Shown: one piece after another, positions 8,285 through 16,306 of the stretch
Position numbering within the stretch: position 1 is the first letter of the stretch
Layout of the letters: every line of letters starts with the position of its first letter
Origin: JAKZVK01 sp965261065
Lineage (GTDB): Bacteria > Acidobacteriota > Terriglobia > Bryobacterales > UBA6623
Assembly (NCBI GenBank): GCA_965261065.1
Contig: OZ253444.1
Location: forward strand, 3,844,001-3,908,000
Length of the DNA: 64,000 nucleotides
Direction: 5' to 3'
The notes under the pieces: generated by a model
Database searches by the model: none
Told to the model about the DNA's origin: nothing
Seen by the model: only the letters and a program-made list of their open reading frames with translations
Translations under genes and position numbers: made by a program

Positions 8285-8770
8285 TTAACCGCCCCGCAGC
8301 GTCTTTTCAAACCGTACCACCTCGTACCCAAGCCTCTCTCCCCGCGAACGCTCGACAAATCCATGCTTTTCATAAAGCCGTCGCGCAGCCGTCTGCTGCG
8401 TCGTCGTTTCCAGATGAAGCATGCGAACGCCGGCCTCGCACGCCCTGGCCTCCAGAGCTTCCAGAATCACCTGCCCACACCCTTGCCGGCGCCACTCCGG
8501 CCGGACACGCATTCGCAGAACCTCTGCGCTCTCACCGGACGTTCGCCGCAGCGCGCCCATCGCGACCAACCGCTCCTTCACGAAGCCCAGCAGGAACTCG
8601 CCGCCGGTTTCGAGGTACAACCGCGGGATGTCCCGCAGGTCCGCGAAGTGTTCGTCACCGGCTTCCGCGCCCGAACCGGCCAGTCCCGCAAGGTGCAGCT
8701 CCCACACGGCATCGCGATCGCCGGATTCGTAGCGGCGGACGCAAAGCGAAGACTCGGGCTCAATCGCCAC
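8285..8770 (-). CDS. GNAT-family N-acetyltransferase
   Basis: 161 aa GNAT acetyltransferase transferring an acetyl group from acetyl-CoA to an unidentified amine. The acetyl-CoA pyrophosphate-binding motif is RVRPEWRRQGCGQVILE (Q/R-x-x-G-x-G/A), followed by LHLETTTQQTAARRLYEKHGF, typical of the C-terminal strand and helix. I chose the GTG at 8770 because a GGGGAGG ribosome site precedes it and it overlaps the end of the upstream DinB gene by 11 bases, indicating translational coupling. The longer frame from 8833 runs through DinB coding sequence. The partner role of DinB and GNAT is unknown. Confidence 0.85.
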   Translation of the reverse strand: MAIEPESSLCVRRYESGDRDAVWELHLAGLAGSGAEAGDEHFADLRDIPRLYLETGGEFLLGFVKERLVAMGALRRTSGESAEVLRMRVRPEWRRQGCGQVILEALEARACEAGVRMLHLETTTQQTAARRLYEKHGFVERSRGERLGYEVVRFEKTLRGG

Positions 8771-9239
8771 AGCCCTCCCCCTCGCTCTGCATGAGCCTGC
8801 ACATGAGAGCGATCTGTCCAGCGTGCCAGGCAAAACTTGTGATCACGCCGCTCCACACCTCGCGCACGGAGATCGCCCCGAAATGATCGTCGCTCACCGT
8901 CCGTCCGAGTTCCACGTCGCTGGTCGCTTCCAGACGTTGTCGCGTCATCGCTCGCACTTCGTGGAAGTAACCAAGCAGTTCTGTCTTTTCCGGATGTTGG
9001 CCGGCTTCAGCGTTCCGGACGGAGCGGCCGAACGGGTAACGCTTGTCCTCACCAAGCAGCAGGTTGCGTACCCAGTTATCCTCCACTTCGGCAATGTGCC
9101 AGAGCAACCAAGACACGGAGTTTCTCCCACCAGATGGCACCCAACTCATCTGGTCTGCGGATAACGGTCCTACTAGCCGTAACAGCTCCGGCCTCCGAAA
9201 CTCCAGACTTGTCCAGATGACTTTGGCTTCGGCTTTCAA
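8760..9239 (-). CDS. DinB-like four-helix protein
   Basis: 159 aa DinB/YfiT-like putative metal-dependent protein. Helix-bundle landmarks are VSWLLWHIAEVEDNW with a metal-type His and SFAWHAGQIALMCRL near the C-terminus with another; LLGEDKRYPFG lies between. Family members include metal-binding thiol transferases and damage-inducible proteins of unknown role. No signal peptide. Its end overlaps the GNAT gene, and the cupin open frame upstream ends 3 bases before this gene's start, so a minus-strand operon of cupin, DinB and GNAT is likely. The substrate is unknown. Confidence 0.8.
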   Translation of the reverse strand: MKAEAKVIWTSLEFRRPELLRLVGPLSADQMSWVPSGGRNSVSWLLWHIAEVEDNWVRNLLLGEDKRYPFGRSVRNAEAGQHPEKTELLGYFHEVRAMTRQRLEATSDVELGRTVSDDHFGAISVREVWSGVITSFAWHAGQIALMCRLMQSEGEGCGD

Positions 9240-9242
9240 CTC

Positions 9243-9626
9243 CTAGAATCCCGGCGGGTCGACACTACCTTTAACCCGCGTCACGCCGATAATCATCATT
9301 TCGAGATCCTCGCCGCCATCGTTCGAAAACGACTGCTCATCGTTGAGCAGCATCGGAATCGCATCCCACTTACGGACCGCAGCCTTCTCCTTGTTCACCT
9401 CGACCGTCCCCGACCCGCTCATCACGTAATAGACCTCTTCGACATTGGCATGCTTGCGCTTGCCCGTCGACGCCCCCGGCGGAATCAGCAGATGGTCCAC
9501 ATACGCCCACTCCGTCGAGAACACCTCGGGGGGCAACGCGCGCCGGTAGTGCACCGTCCCGTGCCCGCCGTAGTACCCCGCGACAGCTTTCAACAACTTG
9601 CGATCAAGCCGCATCGTCACGAACAC
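9243..9626 (-). CDS. C-terminal cupin domain (second half of split two-cupin protein)
   Basis: 127 aa single cupin fold: YVDHLLIPPGAS, HANVEEVYYVMSGSGTVEVN (cupin motif 1 region), KWDAIPMLLNDEQSFSN (motif 2) and EMMIIGVTRVKG. It starts at GTG 9626, but the reading frame is continuous upstream with the preceding cupin gene except for one TAG codon at 9635-9633. Relatives I recall from Acidobacteriota carry both domains in one chain, with a linker similar to DDRVG...PVFxTMRLDR. AAGGA about 10 bases before the GTG could allow re-initiation, so a two-subunit product is possible. Otherwise this is the 3' half of a nonsense-mutated gene. Confidence 0.7.
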   Translation of the reverse strand: MFVTMRLDRKLLKAVAGYYGGHGTVHYRRALPPEVFSTEWAYVDHLLIPPGASTGKRKHANVEEVYYVMSGSGTVEVNKEKAAVRKWDAIPMLLNDEQSFSNDGGEDLEMMIIGVTRVKGSVDPPGF

Positions 9627-9632
9627 GGGAAT

Positions 9633-10115
9633 CTAGTCCTTTCGCGCCCCGACGCGGTCGTCGATCAAGTCAAAATTGTCGTACTTCCCCTTGACGGTAC
9701 TGACGGCGATGTTGATCCATTCAGTCGGCTTATCGCTCGAGTTGTAGATCGCGTGCGACTGGCCCATCTTGCAAGGGGCGCCCGCCGGGCCCTTGAGGGT
9801 CGACGTTCGCCCATTGATCGTGAACTCGGCCTCGTTGTCGAGGATGACGTACATCTCTTCGATCGTGTGATGGAAGTGATGCCCGATACCGCCTTTGGGC
9901 GGAATCACCCCGCGATGCAGGAACAAGAACTTCGTGTTGAGCGCGACCGCGTCAAGCAGCCCCTGGTAATGCAACTCGCCCGCCCCCTTGTGGACGGCTT
10001 TCGCTTGGCGATAGGTTGAGGGCTCGGTATGGGCAATGCGCTTGGCGAGCGGCTCACGCGCGAACAAGGGAGTCGCCACCACAGCGGACAAAACAGCGAT
10101 CGAGACGGTCTTCAT
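9633..10115 (-). CDS. N-terminal cupin domain with signal peptide (first half of split two-cupin protein)
   Basis: 160 aa. The signal peptide MKTVSIAVLSAVVATPLFA is followed by a cupin fold with HRGVIPPKGGIGHHFHHTIEEMYVIL (metal-binding HxH...E region), AEFTINGRTS and CKMGQSHAIYNSS. The product should be periplasmic or extracytoplasmic. It ends at TAG 9635-9633 directly in frame with the second cupin domain. ATG 10115 is preceded by GGAGGTGAG. The ISNCY element is inserted about 27 bp upstream of the start codon, between SD and any native promoter, so expression may depend on the IS. No enzymatic role can be assigned. Confidence 0.8.
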   Translation of the reverse strand: MKTVSIAVLSAVVATPLFAREPLAKRIAHTEPSTYRQAKAVHKGAGELHYQGLLDAVALNTKFLFLHRGVIPPKGGIGHHFHHTIEEMYVILDNEAEFTINGRTSTLKGPAGAPCKMGQSHAIYNSSDKPTEWINIAVSTVKGKYDNFDLIDDRVGARKD

Positions 10116-10141
10116 TCTCACCTCCGGCTCCCCTATTCTAG

Positions 10142-11739
10142 TGTTGAAGCCCAATGATAATGTCCCCTTGAGCGCCCAATAGAAATGTCCCCTACTCTGA
10201 GGCTCCGAAGGAGGAGCCGAGAGTGGGAAGGACATGGATGAGTGCCAAGGAGTTGAGGCGCGGCGAAGTGCTGAGCCGAGTGAAACGAGGGGAACTGAAG
10301 TTGACCGCAGCCGCCGAGCTGCTGGAGGTCAGCTACCGCCATGCGAAGCGTCTGAAGAAGCGTTACCGTGCGGGCGGGGCCAAGGCTTTGGTGCACGGTA
10401 ACGTCGGCCGTGCTTCGAACCGAGCCGATCAGAAGCGACGCCAGCAGGTTATCGAGTTGGTGCGCGAGAACTATGCGGGCGAGGGGCACGAGCGCTTCGG
10501 GCCGACGCTGGCGTCGGAACATCTGGCAGCCGACCACGGCCTGGAAGTGCCGCGCGAAACACTGCGGCGCTGGATGCTCGCCGCGGGTCTGTGGAGCCGC
10601 CGTCGCAAGCGCCAACCGCATCGCACCCGGCGCCAACGCAAAGCGCACTTCGGCGAGCTGATTCAACTCGACGGTTCGCACCACCACTGGCTGGAAGAAC
10701 GCGGCCCGAAAGCCTGTCTGATGAACTTCGTCGATGACGCGACCGGTGTGGCGCTGTGCCGTTTCTCGGACCAGGAAACGACCTGGGCCGCGGCCGATCT
10801 GCTCGCAGCCTGGGTACGTCAACACGGCGTTCCCAAGGCGTTGTACTGCGACTGGAAAAACGTCTACCAGCGCCAGCCGACGTCGCGGGAAGCGCTGGCA
10901 GGCATCAAGCCCGAGACGCAGTTCGGGCGCATGTGTGCCAAGCTCGGCATTACGATCATGGCGGCTTCCTCGCCGCAAGCCAAGGGCCGAGTGGAGCGCC
11001 ATCACGGCACGCACCAAGACCGCCTGATCAAGAAGATGCGGCTGCGCGGGATCGTCGAGTACGAGGCGGCGAACCGTTATCTCGACGAGGAGTACCTGGC
11101 CGAGCACAACGAGCGCTTCGCCTGTGAGCCGGCGGCGGCAGCGGACTTTCACCAGGCGCTCCCCCGCGGCACCGAGCTGCGAGGCGTGTTCTGTTGCGAG
11201 TACGAACGGGTGGTGAGCAACGACCGGGTGGTGCGGTTTGAGAATCGTTGTTTGCAGTTGAAGCCGAAACGCAACCAGGGCGTGGGGGCGGGGGCACGGG
11301 TGACGGTCCAACAGTGGCGCGATGAGAGCTTGCAGGTGAGGTTTGACGGGCACGAGATCGAGCACGACGTGATCGCCACGCCGACGCCACAGCTGCGGAC
11401 GAAGCCAGCACCACAGCAGCGTCCGGGGGGCGGGCGCAAGCCGGCGACGGACCACCCCTGGCGGCGAGCTGTGTTACGGAAAAAACGGGCTGCGAATACA
11501 TAAGAGGGCTGTGGAAATGCCGGGTCGGATGGAAAGCGTGGAAAATCTCTCGAGGCAGCAGTACCGGGTTCGAGGAGCGGTGGATGGTTTTCCACCCTTC
11601 CCACCGCCCCTTGGAAATCGCTACGCGATTCCCACAGTTCCACAGCCCCGACGACGACGATATCTCTCCTACGAACAAGAAACACAAGGGGACACTTCTA
11701 TCGAGCTACCGAGGGGGACATTTCTATTGGGCGTTGACA
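10142..11739 (+). mobile_element. ISNCY-family insertion sequence, IS1202-like
   Basis: A 1598-bp element with one transposase. Imperfect terminal inverted repeats start TGTTGAAGCCCAATGATAA on the left and TGTCAACGCCCAATAGAAA on the right (complement), about 20 of 26 matches. A second GGGACATTTCTATTG-like subterminal repeat lies inside each end. Flanks carry a 17-bp direct repeat, CGGCTCCCCTATTCTAG, at 10125-10141 and 11740-11756. Long target duplications are known for the IS1202 group. The element appears complete and recent. Confidence 0.88.
10223..11503 (+). CDS. ISNCY-family transposase (DDE)
   Basis: 426 aa transposase. The N-terminal helix-turn-helix (LKLTAAAELLEVSYRHAKRL) is followed by a second DNA-binding helix region and an rve-type core. 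Catalytic acidic residues are seen in FGELIQLDGSHHHW, KALYCDWKNVY and KGRVERHHGTHQ. GTG 10223 has GGAGG about 8 bases upstream; ATG 10238 is an alternative with AAGGA. A hairpin GGCTCC-GAAGGA-GGAGCC (10201-10218) overlaps the ribosome site, which could restrain translation from read-through transcripts. No frameshift or stop is seen, so the enzyme is probably functional. Confidence 0.92.
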   Translation: MGRTWMSAKELRRGEVLSRVKRGELKLTAAAELLEVSYRHAKRLKKRYRAGGAKALVHGNVGRASNRADQKRRQQVIELVRENYAGEGHERFGPTLASEHLAADHGLEVPRETLRRWMLAAGLWSRRRKRQPHRTRRQRKAHFGELIQLDGSHHHWLEERGPKACLMNFVDDATGVALCRFSDQETTWAAADLLAAWVRQHGVPKALYCDWKNVYQRQPTSREALAGIKPETQFGRMCAKLGITIMAASSPQAKGRVERHHGTHQDRLIKKMRLRGIVEYEAANRYLDEEYLAEHNERFACEPAAAADFHQALPRGTELRGVFCCEYERVVSNDRVVRFENRCLQLKPKRNQGVGAGARVTVQQWRDESLQVRFDGHEIEHDVIATPTPQLRTKPAPQQRPGGGRKPATDHPWRRAVLRKKRAANT

Positions 11740-11759
11740 CGGCTCCCCTATTCTAGTGG

Positions 11760-11880
11760 ACCGCCGCGAAGGTTTCGGCGAGACTGTAGGGGCGGGCCCC
11801 TGTGCCCGCCCGGCTCCTCTGTGGACTGCCGCGAAGGCTTCACCGAAAATGTAGGGGCTCGGCATGCCGAGCCCGACCAT
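11760..11880. repeat. Tandem imperfect repeat with GTAGGGGC palindromes
   Basis: Two related segments of about 65 bp, each GGAC(C/T)GCCGCGAAGG... followed by TGTAGGGGC and a palindrome. The first palindrome is GGGCGGGC/GCCCGCCC (about 11788-11812). The second, 11855-11874, is a perfect 20-bp palindrome GGGCTCGGCATGCCGAGCCC. The same theme recurs at 41601, 41881 and 52570. The segment forms the upstream region of the sialidase-like gene. Confidence 0.75.
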
Positions 11881-11906
11881 CTACTCCCGCCGCCAAGGAG
11901 ACTCCC

Positions 11907-12905
11907 ATGCCAAACCGCCGCCACACCTCACGCCGCGACTTCCTGCTCCGCACCACCGCCGTCCCAGCCGCACTGACCCACCCACTCCTCGCCGCACCTC
12001 CACAACTCGACAACCCGCAACTCCTCTCCGTCGAGCGCATCTGGGACCGCGGCGCCTACAACTCCTTCACCGACCTGATCCGCTTTCGCGACCGCTGGTA
12101 CTGCACCTTCCGCGAAGGCACGACCCACGGCGCGGACAACGGGAACGTCCGCGTCATCGTCTCCGACAACGGCCAGCAGTGGGAATCGGCAGGCCTCCTC
12201 ACCGAAGCCGGCACCGACCTCCGCGACCCCAAGCTATCGCTCATGCCCGACGGACGCCTCATGCTCATCATGGGCGGCTCGAAGACCGAGTTCGGCCGCT
12301 ACTGGACGCGCTCGCCTCGCGTCTCCTTTTCGTCCGACGGCGCCCAGTGGACGACGCCCCAGCGCGTGCTCGCCGAAGACCACTGGCTGTGGCGCGTCAC
12401 CTGGCACAAGGGCGTCGGCTACTGCCTCTCGAAGCTCAACGAAGGCCGCCGCACGCGCCGAGGCTTCCTCTACACCACCACCGACGGCCTCGAGTGGAAC
12501 TACGTCACCGAGTTCATGGCCGCCGGCGTCAGCGAGACCACGCTGCGCTTCATGCCCGACGACGAGATGATCGCCCTGGTCCGCCCCGGCTGGATCGGCC
12601 GCAGCCGCCCGCCATACAAGTGGTGGCAGTTCCACAAAATGAAGTACAGCATCGGCGGACCGAACTTCATCCGCCTGCCCGACGGCGGCCTCTGGGCCGG
12701 CGCCCGCCGCTATCACCCAGACGGCGCCACGACCGTCCTCGCCCGAATGACGCCCGAGAGCTACGAGCCGGTCCTCACCCTGCCGAGCGGCGGCGACACC
12801 AGCTACCCCGGCATGGTCTGGCACGACAACCTCCTCTGGATGAGCTACTACTCCTCCCACGAGGCCAAAACCAGCATCTACCTCGCCAAGATCCGCTTCA
12901 GTTGA
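11907..12905 (+). CDS. Sialidase-like (BNR) beta-propeller protein, Tat-exported
   Basis: 332 aa. The Tat signal SRRDFLLRTTAVPAALTHPLLAA precedes a six-bladed sialidase-type propeller. Asp-box-like motifs are seen (SDNGQQWESAGLL, FSSDGAQWTTPQRV, TTDGLEWNYVTE), along with RDPKLSLMPDGRLML and FREGTTHG. It is exported folded and probably acts on an exogenous glycan, but sialidase specificity cannot be claimed because the full arginine triad was not verified. ATG 11907 has AAGGAG 6 bases upstream; longer frames upstream run through palindromic repeats. A strong terminator follows. Its upstream region abuts the ISNCY element. Confidence 0.8.
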   Translation: MPNRRHTSRRDFLLRTTAVPAALTHPLLAAPPQLDNPQLLSVERIWDRGAYNSFTDLIRFRDRWYCTFREGTTHGADNGNVRVIVSDNGQQWESAGLLTEAGTDLRDPKLSLMPDGRLMLIMGGSKTEFGRYWTRSPRVSFSSDGAQWTTPQRVLAEDHWLWRVTWHKGVGYCLSKLNEGRRTRRGFLYTTTDGLEWNYVTEFMAAGVSETTLRFMPDDEMIALVRPGWIGRSRPPYKWWQFHKMKYSIGGPNFIRLPDGGLWAGARRYHPDGATTVLARMTPESYEPVLTLPSGGDTSYPGMVWHDNLLWMSYYSSHEAKTSIYLAKIRFS

Positions 12906-12929
12906 TCGACGGCCAACGCAGCTACACTT

Positions 12930-12974
12930 GAGCCCAGAGAAGGCCTTCAGCGCCTTCTCTGGGGCTCTTTTCTC
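12930..12974 (+). terminator. Intrinsic terminator after sialidase-like gene
   Basis: Stem CCCAGAGAAGGC pairs with GCCTTCTCTGGG across a short CTTCA-type loop and is followed by GCTCTTTTCTC. It lies 25 bases after the stop codon. Confidence 0.85.
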
Positions 12975-13101
12975 GCGCGATCTACCTCCAGAACTCTGCC
13001 AGGACCAAATCAGTGGCTGCGACCCCCAGCTGTCGCCTTTCGCCTAAAGATCGCGACTCCCCAGCAGCATGCAGTCGGAGTACTCAAGGCACTAGCACCT
13101 C

Positions 13102-13117
13102 TAGCACCTAAGTGCTA
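13102..13117. promoter_or_regulatory. Inverted repeat upstream of subtilase gene
   Basis: TAGCAC-CTAA-GTGCTA is a perfect dyad, preceded by another TAGCACC at 13093. A TAATATAG box follows about 20 bases downstream and could be a -10 element. This is a possible operator/promoter of the subtilase, now a pseudogene. No direct evidence of function. Confidence 0.35.
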
Positions 13118-14180
13118 TAGGAACCAGCTGCCGGGTCGTGGTAATATAGTTGCAAGTGGGACTTTTGCCCTGCAGGGGAGGGTAGATCCCTCGCCGGAAG
13201 CAAGGTCGATATCGAAGCGTCGGAGAGTACCGTGCGAACCTCAAAAAACGTAACCAGCGCGATTATGGCGTTTGTTGTCCTCCTGCTCGGGGTAGCCAGC
13301 TTGCAGGCCCAGCAGGATTTGGATCGAGTAGGCGTCCTCATCGGCTTCAAGCAGCGCCCGGGCCCAAACGAGCAGACCTGGGTGCGGGCCTACGGCGGGA
13401 CGATCAAATACACCTATCACCTCGTTCCGGCGATTGCCGCGGAGGTGCCGCAATTTTCCATTGAGGGCCTGCGCAACAACCCCAACGTGACCCATGTTGA
13501 CCTCGATGGCAAGGTCTGGGCGATTGACCATCCAACGGGCGATTTGGAGCTCGACAGCGGCTGGGGTGTGGCACACATCGGCGCCGGCGTCGTGCACGCT
13601 GGCGGTAACAAAGGCGCCGGCGTGAAAGTGGCCGTCATCGACACCGGGATCGACTATACCCACCCCGATCTGGATGCAAACTACGTCGGCGGCCACGACT
13701 TTGTGAACGGCGATACCGATCCCATGGACGACAACGGCCATGGGACGCATGTTGCCGGTACGGTCGCCTCGGAAGACAACGACCTAGGAGTTGTTGGCGT
13801 TGCTTCGGAGGCAAGTCTGTATGCACTCAAAGTTCTCAGTGCAAGCGGAAGCGGTTCGTGGAGTGGTGTGATCGCCGCTCTTCAATGGACCGTGGACCAT
13901 GGAATACACATTGCTAACTTAAGTTTAGGAAGTTCGGTTGACCCTGGAGACTTGGTAGCAACCGCTTTTGAGAATGCCGAGACAGCCGGCGTGGTGATCG
14001 TTGCCGCGGCCGGAAATGATGGAAACCCATCTGGACGAGGTGATAAGGTCGGCTATCCAGCGGTCTATGGGTCAGTTATTGCGGTGGGTGCTACTGATAA
14101 AAACGACAAGCGAGCTAGCTTTTCAAGCACCGGTTCCGAACTTGAACTTATGGCTCCCGGGGTAATTATTAATTCCACTA

Positions 14181-15211
14181 GCCGGGTATCCACTTGACTC
14201 AGGTGACCCCAACATCTTGTAGTTGGGCTCACAGCGTCTTAGCGTCCCAATCGGCGACGATCGAGCGGTACGGCGTCGGCTCCACCGCCATGGCCTGCTG
14301 CACAAGGCGGTAGAAGAGCTTGCCCCGACTGCGTGATCTGCGCCGATTGAAGCGGAACACGAACTCGTCGAGATAGTAGTCCAGATGCTCGTGGCTGACC
14401 GCCCCCTGATGCGTGCCCAGCATCCAGCGCTTGAGTAGCGAGATCGCCAAGTGCACCCTCGGCAGTAGCTGCGAGGCCTGCTCGCGGCGGTTGTTAATCG
14501 AGATGATACGACGCTGGTAGTCCTTCTTCTTGAGCGGATCGTAGCCCGACCAGTTGTCGGTAACAACCACGCTGCCCGGCTCGACCGACTCCTCGACGAA
14601 GGGCATCAAACTGGCCGCCGAGGCGTTCTGAACGCGCTGCATGCGGATGCGCCCCAGCCCGGTGCCTCTCTCTTCCGCGGCGACTGCAATCAACGCTTTA
14701 CGCTCGGTCTGCCGGCCGATTACCCCTTCTTCTTCAGCGCCCCAGTAGGTCTCATCGACCTCGACGAGGCCCGTCAATCGCTCCCGCCCCGGGCGCACCA
14801 TCGCTCGCCTCAGCTTGTGCATCCAAGGCCAGGCGGTTTGGTAACTGCCCAGTCCCAGAACGCGCTGTAGACCCAGGGCGCTGGCCCCATTCTTCTGCGT
14901 GGTGATGGTCCACATCGCCCGGAACCACAGCCGCAGCGGCTTGCGTGTGTCTTGAAAGATCGTGCCGACGGTGACGGAGGTTTGCCGCCCGCAGCGAGCG
15001 CATTCGAACCACACTTTGCGCACCGGCCAAGCGCGCTCATGCCCACACCTTGGACAGCGGAAACCCTCTGGCCAGCGCAAGGCGAACAGATAGTCGCGGC
15101 AAGCCTCCTCGCTTGCAAAGTGAGACTCGAATTCGAGTTGGTCGCGCGGGTAATCCTCCACCAGGCCCTACACTACATCTTGGGGTCACCTGAGTCAAGT
15201 GGATACCCAGC
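14181..15211 (-). mobile_element. IS1595-family insertion sequence
   Basis: 1031 bp with near-perfect terminal inverted repeats starting GCCGGGTATCCACTTGAC (left) and GCTGGGTATCCACTTGAC (right, complement), continuing through CAGGTGACCCCAA. An 8-bp target duplication TTCCACTA lies at 14173-14180 and 15212-15219, as expected for the family. It is inserted in the subtilase gene in the opposite orientation. Removing the element plus one duplication restores the subtilase frame exactly. Confidence 0.95.
14229..15161 (-). CDS. IS1595-family transposase
   Basis: 310 aa. An N-terminal zinc ribbon (FRCPRCGHERA, WFECARCGRQT) is followed by the ISXO2-like transposase domain with VEVDETYWGAEEEG, VVTDNWSGYDPL and HEHLDYYLDEFVFRFNRRR, typical of IS1595 enzymes. 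It starts at GTG 15161. The reading frame is intact, so the element may be active. Confidence 0.93.
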   Translation of the reverse strand: MEDYPRDQLEFESHFASEEACRDYLFALRWPEGFRCPRCGHERAWPVRKVWFECARCGRQTSVTVGTIFQDTRKPLRLWFRAMWTITTQKNGASALGLQRVLGLGSYQTAWPWMHKLRRAMVRPGRERLTGLVEVDETYWGAEEEGVIGRQTERKALIAVAAEERGTGLGRIRMQRVQNASAASLMPFVEESVEPGSVVVTDNWSGYDPLKKKDYQRRIISINNRREQASQLLPRVHLAISLLKRWMLGTHQGAVSHEHLDYYLDEFVFRFNRRRSRSRGKLFYRLVQQAMAVEPTPYRSIVADWDAKTL

Positions 15212-16306
15212 TTCCACTAAACTTGGCGGAGGTTATGTTGAATTTAACGGAACATCAATGGCCTCGCCTCACGTGGCCGGAACGGCGGCTCTGGTGATCG
15301 CTGCCGGTATTGCCGACGTACGAACGCGGTTGCAGACGACCGCCGATGACTTGGGCGATCCGGGACGGGATTCACGGTATGGCTTCGGCCTCGTAGATGC
15401 TGACGAGGCGGCGGCGCCCAGTGGCCCGGTGAATGATCCCCCCTCGGTTTCCATCACCAGTCCCGCCGATGGCTCTACGTTCGCCTCCGGGGCGACGATC
15501 AGTTTCGCGGGCACGGCTAGCGACACCGAGGATGGCGACCTGACCGCCAGCCTGGCCTGGACCTCCAGCATCAACGGCCCAATTGGCGCGGGCGGCAGCT
15601 TCTCGACGACCCTGAGCGATGGGAACCACACCATCACCGCGTCGGTCACCGACACCGGCACCAAGACGGGAAGCGCCAGCGTCAGCATCACCGTAAGCGC
15701 CCCCCCGAATGACGCTCCCATAGTTTCCATCACCAGCCCCGCTGAGGGCTCTACTTTCGACTCCGGGGCGACGATCGGTTTCGTGGGCTCAGCCAGCGAC
15801 ACCGAAGACGGTGACCTGACCGCCAGCCTGGTCTGGACCTCGGACCTCGACGGCCAGATTGGCGCAGGTGGCAGCTTCTCGACGACCCTGAGCGATGGGA
15901 ACCACACCATCACCGCGTCGGTCACCGACACCGGCACCAAGACGGGAAGCGCCAGCATCAGCATCACCGTAGGCACCCCCCCCCCGCAGAGCCGACAAAA
16001 GTAAGTGTCAGTGCGGTTACGTATACCACTGAAGGCTGAAAGAATAAGAATAAACATTTAGTCATCACGGGGGCTCTTGGTGATGATTTTGGTAATCCAG
16101 TTGCTGGCGCCTCGGTTTCGATTAATCTGTTCCGCGATGCAAGTATCGTTGCATCCGGAACCGGTACAACCGGTACGGATGGGGCGGTGACTTTCACTCT
16201 GAACAACGCTGCGTCGGGCTGCTACACATCCGCCGTTACTGATGTGACTGCCGCCGGGCTCACATGGGATGGGCTTACGCCCGTCAATGGTCCGTTCTGC
16301 AAATAG

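Larger units (their letters stand above)
13232..16306 (+). pseudogene. Secreted subtilisin-like (S8) peptidase, broken by IS1595 and two further lesions
   Basis: Signal peptide (AIMAFVVLLLGVASLQAQ), an inhibitor-like prodomain, then the S8 catalytic domain with VAVIDTGIDYTHPD (Asp), DNGHGTHVAGT (His) and AAAGNDGN (oxyanion Asn) up to 14180. The IS occupies 14181-15211. Beyond it the frame resumes after the duplicated TTCCACTA with NSTKLGGGYVEFNGTSMASP, which supplies the catalytic Ser. Two 92-residue Ig-like repeats (276-bp period, 15447 and 15723) follow. Further damage: the frame shifts at a 10-base C run (15976-15985), and the restored frame has a TGA at 16037-16039 before a final Ig-like domain ending at TAG 16306. 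GTG 13232 has GGAGAG 5 bases upstream. Confidence 0.88.

Noticed and set aside
10133..11455. Long minus-strand open frame (440 aa) opposite the ISNCY transposase
   Set aside because: It is the GC-rich shadow of the transposase. It has no family motif, no ribosome site, and runs past both IS boundaries.
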